Part shown: one piece after another, positions 1-5,669 of the stretch
Layout of the letters: the number at the start of each line of letters is the position of its first letter
How positions within the stretch are numbered: the first letter of the stretch is position 1
NCBI GenBank assembly: GCA_016870235.1
Contig: VGCB01000049.1
Coordinates: 1 to 9,999, forward strand
Length of the DNA stretch: 9,999 bases
Source: Actinomycetota bacterium
Lineage (GTDB): Bacteria; Actinomycetota; Thermoleophilia; Gaiellales; Gaiellaceae
Reading direction: 5' to 3'
Notes under the pieces: model-generated
The model's input: the letters and a program-made list of their open reading frames with translations, nothing else
What the model was told of the DNA's origin: nothing
The model's database searches: none
Translations under genes and position numbers: made by a program

Positions 1-2
1 AG

Positions 3-545
3 AAGCTCGGCGACCAGAGCGGCCGGACGCCCGGTGCCGAGGCCTCGAGCGACATCCGGGGGGTCGTCTCGACCGTCGGTCGGGAGAGCATCACCGTCGC
101 GAACGACACCCGCTCGCTGACGTGCAAGGTGAACGCGGAGACGGGACCGTCCGTCGCGGACCTGAAGGTCGGCGCCAAAATCATGGTTCTCCGCCGGAAC
201 CGCGTCCTTGTCGCCATCAAGCCGGTCGACGCGCCTCCGCTCGCCGGCGATGACGACGACTCGACGGAGGCGGGAGAGCCGGAAGGGAAGCAGGAGCCGG
301 AGCACGCGACGGAGCCCACCCCGGGTCAGGAGCAGTGGGCGATGACGTTCGCCTTCCGCGGGCCGGTCGCCTCTGTCAGCCCGGATCGGATCTTCGTGAC
401 GACCGACGGCGGCTCGCGCTCGTGCCTCGTGCCGGAGGCGCTGCGGCCGGCGGTTGCGGGCTTCGCAGTCGGGGCGGTCGTCAAGATCGTGTGCAGCGGC
501 GAGGATCTTCCGCACGCGAAGCTCGTCTCGATCGAGAACGGCTGA
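3..545 (+). CDS. Partial protein with two tandem DUF5666-like beta-rich modules
   Basis: The frame is open to the left edge of the window, so the 5' end is missing; 180 codons and a TGA stop are visible. Two similar units can be aligned. The first begins at DIRGVVSTVGRESITV and ends near LVAIKPV. The second begins at FRGPVASVSPDRIFVTT and ends near HAKLVSIENG. Each has the pattern G-x-V-x-S-V-x-x-x-x-I-x-V followed by a V-G-A-x-[VI] segment, which looks like the small OB-fold-like unit of DUF5666 proteins. A linker rich in Asp and Glu (DDDDSTEAGEPEG) separates them. A GTG at 129 could be taken as a start, but it lies inside the first repeat unit, so the true start is upstream of the window. 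The visible part has no membrane segment; an N-terminal signal could be missing. Function is unknown. The frame is clearly real; the family assignment is from memory of the pattern only. Confidence 0.75.
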   Translation, partial: KLGDQSGRTPGAEASSDIRGVVSTVGRESITVANDTRSLTCKVNAETGPSVADLKVGAKIMVLRRNRVLVAIKPVDAPPLAGDDDDSTEAGEPEGKQEPEHATEPTPGQEQWAMTFAFRGPVASVSPDRIFVTTDGGSRSCLVPEALRPAVAGFAVGAVVKIVCSGEDLPHAKLVSIENG

Positions 546-554
546 TCCGCCGGC

Positions 555-585
555 GGTGCGGGCTCCCCTCTTCGGGGCCCGCACC
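555..585. terminator. Hairpin between convergent genes, candidate bidirectional terminator
   Basis: GGTGCGGGC (555-563) pairs perfectly with GCCCGCACC (577-585). Three further inner pairs, one of them G-T, leave a 7-base loop. It starts 10 bases after the stop of the first gene and lies beyond the stop of the convergent inhibitor gene. No T-run follows on either side, so intrinsic termination is inferred from placement and stem strength, not from a canonical tail. Confidence 0.6.
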
Positions 586-634
586 ACCCGGTGACCTCGG
601 CGCCGGGTTGGCGGTCTTACCCCCGGCCACGGGT

Positions 635-946
635 CTACGCGACCGTCACCTCGAGCTCCTCGCGTTCGAGCGGCGGCACGTCCGTCTCCCACCGCCTCCC
701 CAAGGTGAAGGTGATGCGCACGTGCCCCGGTGCGAGGCCTTCGAGCTCGAAGAGCTCGGGCAACGAGACGTTGTCGGGCGGCGGCCCGCCGGGCTCTGCC
801 GCGGGCAGCGGGCCCGAGGGGCGTCGAGTGACCCCCACGACGCCTTCGGGCCCGTCGACCGTCACGTCCCAGGAGTAGCCGGCGCTCCCGAGACCGCGGA
901 AGCGCAACTCTTGGCGCTCTCCCACGATGAGAAGAACACTAGGCAC
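635..946 (-). CDS. Chagasin-like cysteine peptidase inhibitor (family I42)
   Basis: This 103-residue protein matches the usual length of chagasin/ICP proteins, which block papain-family (C1) peptidases by inserting three loops at the active site. The order of landmarks fits: an early VGE (8-10), GSAGYSW (20-26) where the family has NPTTG[FY]xW (loop L4), a Gly/Pro-rich EPGGPPP (51-57) where the family has the Gly-rich loop L2, and a strand ending in RRW (84-86) where the family has RPW (loop L6). It closes with an EELEVTV strand like the family's final strand. The L4 loop is diverged: only the Gly and the aromatic positions are kept. No signal peptide is visible. The GTG start at 946 lies 8 bases inside the end of the upstream C1 peptidase gene, so the two are probably co-transcribed and translationally coupled. 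Its natural target is then most likely that peptidase. The family call rests on pattern recognition, without a profile search. Confidence 0.8.
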   Translation of the reverse strand: MPSVLLIVGERQELRFRGLGSAGYSWDVTVDGPEGVVGVTRRPSGPLPAAEPGGPPPDNVSLPELFELEGLAPGHVRITFTLGRRWETDVPPLEREELEVTVA

Positions 947-2884
947 TGCCGATGACCACCCCCTCGTGCCAGCCCGCGCTGTCGCGCCAGTAGTGCTGGA
1001 GCTTGCGGTCGTAGCGCAGAACGATCAGCTCCAGGTTGAACCCGAAGCTCCCCTCGACGAGGGCGGCGACAGCCTGGATGTCGTGGCCGAAGGTCGCGCT
1101 CCGCCGCCAGAGGCCGTCCCCGTGGTTGTTCCGCCACCAGTGCTGCACGCGCCCGCCGGCCGCCACGCAGAGCTCGAAGTTGCCGACGTCGTTCTCGTTC
1201 GAGGCGCCGAACTGTCCCTCGATCATGCATGGGGCGCTCGAGCACCCGGAGCCGAAGGTCGGCCCCTGCTTCCACACCATGCCGTGGTCGCTGTCGCGCC
1301 ACCAGTGCTGCATCCGGCAGTCGTTCAGCACGCACACGAGCTCGAGGTTCCCTTGCGAGTAGCTGCTCTGGATCAGGGAAGGACCGCTGAACGCGACGTT
1401 GGCGCCGAACCGGACTGACTCGCGCCATGTCCACGGCGGTCCGTTCTCGCGCCACCAATGCGTGAGCCGCGCATCGCTCGTCCGCACGACGACCTCGAAG
1501 TTGCCGGGCTTTCCGTAGTTGCCCTGGATGAACCCGGGCACGCCCCAGACGTCGGGCGGGCCGAACACCCCACCGTTCCTCCACTGGTGCGTCGCCTGGT
1601 CGAACCACCAGTGGTGCAGTCTCCTGCCCGTCGTCATGTACACGCATTCGAAGTTCCGGTTGTACGTCGTCGCCGTCAGCGTCGGGCACACCGCCGCGTC
1701 GCCGCCGAACGGGGCGTACGCCGTGTGCCACGGAAAGCCGGCCGCGTCGTTGTCGCGCCACCAGTGCTGGACCAGTCCGCCTCCTCCGACTGTCGCGAGC
1801 ATCTCGAAGTTCCGGTAGTGGCTCCCGTTCCCGCTCTCGACGAGGTTCCCGTTGTGGAGCCTCCGTTTCGTCCATGGGTCGGGATTGACGTTTCGGATGC
1901 CGAGCTTCGCGTACCTGTCGATGCCCGACTCGCCATAGCCGATCAGTGCGTAGCCGTTCAGACCCCACGTCGTGCCCCAGGAGTTCTTGACGATCCACGC
2001 CTTCTGACCGTCGTCGTAGCCGACGACGAGCATCAGGTGGCCGCCCGCAACGGTGTTCCACGGTGCGGTCGACGCCTTGTAGACGGCCGAGCCGTGAGTG
2101 AAGAAGTCCTGCCGGACCTCGAACCACGTTGCGAGCGGGCCCACCGTGTCGAGCCACGCCTTCTGGTCGGCAACGCTTCCGACCCAGGTCGCGTCCATGG
2201 CGCCGCGCACCGTTCGCCCCGAACGATCAGGGCTCGGCGTGTAGGCCACGTCGGTGGTCGTCCATGGGAAGCAGTCCGGGTCACATTGGCCGTGCTGCCG
2301 GATCCAGTCCGTTGCTGCGCCGACGTTCCCGAGGTCGGCGCACTTTGCGCCGATCCCCTTGGGGACATCGCCCTCGGATAGACGGGGCCAGATGCAGTGC
2401 TCGATCCGGACCATTGCTTCGACGAGCGCGGTTGCAGCGAACGCCCAGCACGCGTTGCAGGGGTTCTGGTCGCGGACGCTCGTGATCCACGGCCATCCCC
2501 AGCGATTTCGCCAGTCGACCGAGGCGGGTGGCGCTCCGCCGGACGGCGCCCCCCGCCGAAGTGGCCGACCTCCTGTTGCGGGGCAGGTGCCCGGCCAGCC
2601 CCCTTCGGCCGCGGCGGTAGCAACGGTTTCACCTTGTCGGGGAGAAACCTGTGTGCCACGGCACGCTCGACGAGGTACGGGTTCATCGGGGCGCGGGCGA
2701 ACACCTTCGCGAAGTCGACCCGGCTCGCTTTCGCCGATTCGATCATGCCTTTGGTGCTGGCGCCGGTGCCGAAGCGCGGTATGCGCTCGTCGTCGGCGAG
2801 GTGATCCGCCACCCTCCAACCGAGCTTCTCGGCGACGATCGCCTTGCGGACGTCGCCCACGGTCACTGACCGTTCCCGAGGCAC
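939..2884 (-). CDS. Papain-family (C1) cysteine peptidase with six C-terminal HWWR repeats; one frameshift
   Basis: Read from GTG 2884, which has a good ribosome site (GGGAGG at 2890-2895, 5 bases before it), the frame is sensible for about 110 residues. It must then shift at a run of six G (minus strand, 2549-2554). One added base restores a protein of about 648 residues. Numbering in that restored protein: an uncharacterised N-terminal segment at 1-120, without a signal peptide; mature C1 domain from SVDW at 122; oxyanion Gln and nucleophile in DQNPCNACWAF (Cys146, exactly position 25 from SVDW as in papain); His283 in GGHLMLVVGYD; Asn301 in VKNSWG. The whole triad is present, so an active endopeptidase is expected. 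From about residue 335 to the end come six repeats of roughly 50 residues with a core HWWRD/HYWRD, probably a beta-propeller or lectin-like binding module. The inhibitor gene overlaps its last 8 bases. The frameshift may be an assembly or sequencing error, a young mutation, or programmed slippage; the conserved coding pattern on both sides argues against an old pseudogene. Confidence 0.85.
942..1880 (-). repeat. Six tandem ~50-residue HWWR repeats in the peptidase C-terminus
   Basis: The recurring DNA core, seen on the plus strand as variants of GCGCCACCAGTGCTG, sits near 986, 1133, 1298, 1451, 1604 and 1757. The spacings are 147, 165, 153, 153 and 153 bases, i.e. 49, 55, 51, 51 and 51 residues. 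Each protein unit has the order [PS]-x-[LI]-[IE]-x-G-x-[FY], then N-[FL]-E-[LV]-x-V, then [LMV]-x-H-[WY]-W-R-[DEN], then W-x-x-x-x-x-F-G. The N-F-E and HWWR strands look like blades of a propeller resembling PLL/DUF346-type lectins. The exact family is not identified. Confidence 0.75.
2549..2554 (-). other. Apparent frameshift site: six-G run inside the peptidase gene
   Basis: On the minus strand the codons before this run read V-G-H-F-G-G in the frame of the 2884 start. After it, the C1 domain (A-P-S-G-G-A-P-P-A-S-V-D-W) is in the next frame. Adding one G to the run gives GHFGGGAPSGG without any other change. Homopolymer length errors are common in long-read assemblies, and this is the simplest explanation. 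Confidence 0.7.
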
Positions 2885-2928
2885 GCGTGCCTCCCTTCTC
2901 CCCGGCCGCCGCCTTGCTCGTAAACGGG

Positions 2929-2957
2929 ACAGTACTCCTCGCGCGACCCGCCCTCAA
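2929..2957 (-). promoter_or_regulatory. Candidate sigma70-type promoter for the peptidase-inhibitor pair
   Basis: On the minus strand TTGAGG (2952-2957) is followed after 17 bases by TACTGT (2929-2934), fitting TTGACA-N17-TANNNT. Transcription would start near 2922, giving a leader of about 38 bases that contains the GGGAGG ribosome site before GTG 2884. This is a sequence match only. Confidence 0.45.
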
Positions 2958-2974
2958 GGGTCCGGGCTCGACGG

Positions 2975-2990
2975 TCGATGACATCATCGA
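2975..2990. promoter_or_regulatory. Perfect palindrome in a divergent intergenic region, candidate operator
   Basis: TCGATGA and TCATCGA (7-base arms) flank a 2-base centre CA. The site ends next to the GAGGA ribosome site of the small ORF at 2997. It is 18 bases beyond the -35 box proposed for the divergent peptidase gene. Such placement suits a repressor site, but no bound protein can be named. Confidence 0.3.
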
Positions 2991-2996
2991 GGACCA

Positions 2997-3122
2997 ATGG
3001 CCGATATCGGACCTGTCATCCGCGAGATCGACGTCGAGCCCGCAGAGGAGCCCGTTCCGACACCCGAACCCGTCGAGTCCGAGCCCGAGAGAGAGCGGGA
3101 GCTCGAACCCGCGTCCACGTGA
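2997..3122 (+). CDS. Small acidic protein of 41 residues
   Basis: The frame starts MADIGPVIREIDVEPAEEP and continues with alternating Pro-Glu pairs, so it is strongly acidic and probably disordered. ATG 2997 is preceded by GAGGA (2989-2993) at a short 3-base spacing. Its TGA stop (3120-3122) overlaps the GTG start of the next gene as GTGA, a standard coupling arrangement. The overlap, the ribosome site and the low-complexity but ordered composition support it as real despite its size. From memory, similar short peptides with an I-E-[VF]-E-P-x-E-E-P core occur in actinobacteria, but no function is known to me. The palindrome at 2975-2990 lies just upstream. Confidence 0.6.
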   Translation: MADIGPVIREIDVEPAEEPVPTPEPVESEPERERELEPAST

Positions 3123-3604
3123 GCGCCGGCGTCGGGAGCTCGGGCGCGCCCGTCGACGAGCCGATCCTCGGCTGGCGCATCTGGCGGATCGCCGGGTCGC
3201 ACCTGCAAGCCGTCGTTTGGGGTGTCATCTGGGAGCCGCAGGCGCGGTTCGAGGCGCGCTGTGAGGAGCGGCCGTCGTCGTTCTGGCCCTCCCTCGGGGC
3301 ACCGGAGCCGCATCAGGCCCCGGGTCGGAGCTGCGACTGCGGCGTGTACGCGTTCACGTGCCGCGAGGACGCGGAGCTCCTCGCCCGTGAGAAGGTCGAC
3401 GGCGACGTCATCGCGCTCGGCCGCGTCTCCCTGTGGGGCCGCGTGATCGAGGCCGAGCGCGGCTTCCGCGGCCAGTATGCATACCCGTATGACGTTACGC
3501 TGCTCGGTGGCTCGGCGCAGCTTGCTCGGAGGATCCGATCCGAGTACGCGATTGACGTCGACCACGCGCCGGCGGTCACACCGCTCCATCACGGGAGCGG
3601 CTGA
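3119..3604 (+). CDS. Hypothetical Cys-containing protein, actinobacterial type
   Basis: From GTG 3119 the protein has 161 residues. Landmarks in order: LGWRIWRI (17-24), a [15 protein letters not shown] segment ending at Cys48, [10 protein letters not shown] (72-81) with three cysteines, then [19 protein letters not shown] (101-119) and YAYPYD (120-125). Four cysteines in a Cys-x23-Cys-x-Cys-x6-Cys layout could bind a metal, though a fold cannot be assigned from sequence alone. No membrane segment is seen. The start is chosen because it overlaps the stop of the 41-residue ORF (GTGA). Further upstream in this frame the translation becomes Arg-rich and disordered, typical of an out-of-frame reading. 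The GWR-W and C-x-C-G-[VI]-Y-A patterns recall a family of actinobacterial hypothetical proteins, without known function. Confidence 0.75.
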   Translation: MSAGVGSSGAPVDEPILGWRIWRIAGSHLQAVVWGVIWEPQARFEARCEERPSSFWPSLGAPEPHQAPGRSCDCGVYAFTCREDAELLAREKVDGDVIALGRVSLWGRVIEAERGFRGQYAYPYDVTLLGGSAQLARRIRSEYAIDVDHAPAVTPLHHGSG

Positions 3605-3671
3605 GGGTCGTCGCCGCCCCGGCCCTGCTCCTCCGCGGCGGAACCGTCAACACGCAGAAGCGCGACCCTCA
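3602..3671 (+). terminator. Structured region after the hypothetical gene, candidate terminator
   Basis: TGAGGGTCG (3602-3610, containing the stop codon) is matched by its exact complement CGACCCTCA (3663-3671). Inside, CCGCC (3614-3618) can pair with GGCGG (3637-3641). This gives a long two-level hairpin between the hypothetical gene and typA. No T-run follows, so the terminator role is inferred. Confidence 0.35.
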
Positions 3672-3785
3672 CTCAGGGAGTCTCGTGACGCGGGGACGCC
3701 CGAGACGCGCGCCAACGGCATCGTCGCGATCATCGGGGCCGCATCCCATGGCACGTACCCGGATCGAGCCGACGAGGACGCCCGC

Positions 3786-3791
3786 TACCCT
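3786..3791 (+). promoter_or_regulatory. Candidate -10 box for a leaderless typA transcript
   Basis: TACCCT fits TANNNT and lies exactly 6 bases before GTG 3798, so transcription could begin at the start codon itself. No Shine-Dalgarno sequence is present at the usual distance. The nearest GAGGA (3774-3778) is 19 bases away. No convincing -35 box was found. Confidence 0.4.
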
Positions 3792-3797
3792 CCAGCG

Positions 3798-5630
3798 GTG
3801 CCCGGGCGTGACGACCTTCGCAACGTCGCCATCGTCGCGCACGTCGACCACGGCAAGACGACGCTCGTCGACGCGATGCTGTGGCAGTCCGGCTCCTTCC
3901 GCGAGAACCAGGACGTGGCCGAGCGCGTCCTCGACTCGATGGACCTCGAGCGGGAGAAGGGGATCACGATCCTCGCCAAGAACACGGCGGTCCGGTACGG
4001 CGAGACGAAGATCAACATCGTCGACACGCCCGGTCACGCGGACTTCGGCGGCGAGGTCGAGCGTGGCCTCCGCATGGTCGACGGCGTGCTGCTCCTCGTC
4101 GACGCGAGCGAGGGACCGCTGCCGCAGACGCGCTTCGTGCTGCGGAAGGCGCTCGAGGCGCGGCTTCCCGTCGTTCTCGTCGTCAACAAGGTCGACCGGC
4201 CGGACGCACGGATCGACGAGGTCGTGAACGAGGTGTACGACCTCTTCCTCGACCTCGACGCCGACGAGAGCCAGATCGAGTTCCCGATCGTCTACTGCAA
4301 CGCGAAGGCGGGACGGGCGGGCGCGGCGCCCGACGAGCTCGTGTCCGACCTGAAGCCGCTCTTCGACACGCTGCTCGCGACGATCCCGCCCCCGTCGTAC
4401 GACGAGGGCCACCCGCTGCAGGCGCTCGTCGCCAACCTCGATGCGTCGCCCTACGTGGGCCGGCTCGCGATCTGCCGCGTCGCCAACGGCTGGCTGCGCA
4501 AGGGCCAGCAGATCGCCTGGTGCCGCCGCGACGGCACGGTCGAGCGGGCGAGGGTGACCGAGCTCTACGTCACCGACGCGCTCGAGCGCGTGCCCGCGGA
4601 CGACGCGGGACCGGGGGAGATCTGCGCGGTCGCGGGCCTGCCGGACGTGACGATCGGGGAGACCCTGGCGGATCCCGACGAGCCGAGGCCGCTGCCCGTG
4701 GTCGAGGTCGACGAGCCGTCGCTGGCGATGACGCTCGGCGTCAACTCCTCGCCGCTTGCGGGTCTCGACGGCTCGAAGCTGACGGCGCCGATGCTGAAGC
4801 AGCGGCTCGACCAGGAGCTGATCGGCAACGTCTCGCTCCGCGTCGTCCCGACCGAGCGGCCCGACACGTGGGAGGTGCAGGGCCGCGGCGAGCTCCAGCT
4901 CGCCGTGCTCGTCGAGCTGATGCGCCGCGAGGGCTTCGAGCTCACGGTCGGCAAGCCGCGGGTCGTCACCCGTGAGATCGACGGCAAGGTGCACGAGCCG
5001 ATGGAGCGCGTCTCGGTCGACGCGCCCGAGGACTACATCGGCGTCCTCACGCAGCTCTTCGCGCTCCGCAAGGGCCGGATGGAGAACCTGGTCAACCACG
5101 GCACCGGCTGGGTGCGGATGGAGGTCGTCGTGCCGGCCCGCGGCCTGATCGGGTTCCGCACGGAGTTCCTCACCGAGACCCGCGGCACCGGGATCCTCCA
5201 CCACGTCTTCGAGCGCTACGAGCCCTGGCACGGTGAGCTGCGCACACGGCCGACCGGCAGCCTCGTCGCCGACCGGCGCGGGCCGACGACGACGTTCGCG
5301 CTCCTCAACCTGCAGGAGCGCGGTCAGCTCTTCGTCGGGCCCGGCGTCGAGGTGTACGAGGGGATGATCGTCGGCGAGAACGCGCGATCCGAGGATCTCG
5401 ACGTGAACGCGACGAAGGAGAAGAAGCTGACGAACATCCGCTCCTCGACCGCAGACGAGCTCGTCCGCCTGATCCCGCCGCGGCCGCTCTCGCTCGAGCA
5501 GGCCCTCGAGTTCATCCGCGACGACGAGTGCGTCGAGGTGACCCCGTCGCACATCCGGCTCCGCAAGGCCGAGCTCGCCGCCACGAAGCGGCAGCAGGCG
5601 CAGAGCCGCAAGGCCCGCGGGCTCGCCTGA
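3798..5630 (+). CDS. typA: Translational GTPase TypA/BipA
   Basis: TypA is an EF-G-like GTPase that binds the ribosome and supports 50S assembly and stress or cold adaptation. From GTG 3798 the protein has 610 residues; E. coli BipA has 607. The start [20 protein letters not shown] matches the family's N-terminus ([17 protein letters not shown]). G motifs: P-loop AHVDHGKT (14-21), switch I ending [13 protein letters not shown] (76-80) with the catalytic His80, and NKVD (130-133). The EF-Tu-like domain 2, the EF-G III-like part ([20 protein letters not shown]), the EF-G C-like part ([17 protein letters not shown]) and the BipA-specific C-terminal domain ([11 protein letters not shown], then [13 protein letters not shown]) are all present. 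The frame extends upstream to 3477, but that part does not resemble TypA and overlaps the previous gene. The gene appears intact. No partner gene is close, and a strong hairpin follows. Confidence 0.97.
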   Translation: MPGRDDLRNVAIVAHVDHGKTTLVDAMLWQSGSFRENQDVAERVLDSMDLEREKGITILAKNTAVRYGETKINIVDTPGHADFGGEVERGLRMVDGVLLLVDASEGPLPQTRFVLRKALEARLPVVLVVNKVDRPDARIDEVVNEVYDLFLDLDADESQIEFPIVYCNAKAGRAGAAPDELVSDLKPLFDTLLATIPPPSYDEGHPLQALVANLDASPYVGRLAICRVANGWLRKGQQIAWCRRDGTVERARVTELYVTDALERVPADDAGPGEICAVAGLPDVTIGETLADPDEPRPLPVVEVDEPSLAMTLGVNSSPLAGLDGSKLTAPMLKQRLDQELIGNVSLRVVPTERPDTWEVQGRGELQLAVLVELMRREGFELTVGKPRVVTREIDGKVHEPMERVSVDAPEDYIGVLTQLFALRKGRMENLVNHGTGWVRMEVVVPARGLIGFRTEFLTETRGTGILHHVFERYEPWHGELRTRPTGSLVADRRGPTTTFALLNLQERGQLFVGPGVEVYEGMIVGENARSEDLDVNATKEKKLTNIRSSTADELVRLIPPRPLSLEQALEFIRDDECVEVTPSHIRLRKAELAATKRQQAQSRKARGLA

Positions 5631-5631
5631 C

Positions 5632-5655
5632 CGCGTCCGGCCGAAGCCGGACGCG
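5632..5655. terminator. Perfect 10-bp hairpin between typA and the MMPL gene
   Basis: CGCGTCCGGC (5632-5641), loop CGAA, GCCGGACGCG (5646-5655). It begins 2 bases after the typA stop and lies 15 bases past the stop of the convergent MMPL gene. Symmetry and position suit a bidirectional terminator. No T-run follows on either strand. Confidence 0.75.
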
Positions 5656-5669
5656 CAGCTCAGGCGGGC

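Noticed and set aside
942..1880. Regularly spaced DNA cores as a CRISPR array
   Set aside because: The spacing of 147 to 165 bases is a multiple of three and encodes repeated protein blades; the cores are short and variable.
862..2157. Second long minus-strand frame within the peptidase gene
   Set aside because: It is Arg-rich and shows none of the C1 or repeat motifs, all of which lie in the frame ending at 939.
2885..2987. Upstream extension of the peptidase frame to a start at 2987
   Set aside because: The sequence between 2555 and 2987 in that frame is Arg/Gly-rich and disordered. The sensible N-terminus is in the neighbouring frame from 2884 with a good ribosome site, which points to a frameshift instead.
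2978..3118. Longer start for the 161-residue hypothetical at 2978
   Set aside because: The added residues are Arg-rich and would overlap the acidic peptide gene out of frame. GTG 3119 gives a GTGA overlap and starts close to the conserved-looking part.
3477..3797. N-terminal extension of TypA to 3477
   Set aside because: The extension has no match to TypA, is low-complexity and overlaps the end of the preceding gene. The family length and N-terminal motif fit GTG 3798.
3669..5552. Long open frame (627 codons) on the minus strand opposite typA
   Set aside because: Its translation is dominated by Arg, Asp, Val and Leu without any motif. It is the mirror of GC-rich typA codons, and typA is unmistakable on the plus strand.
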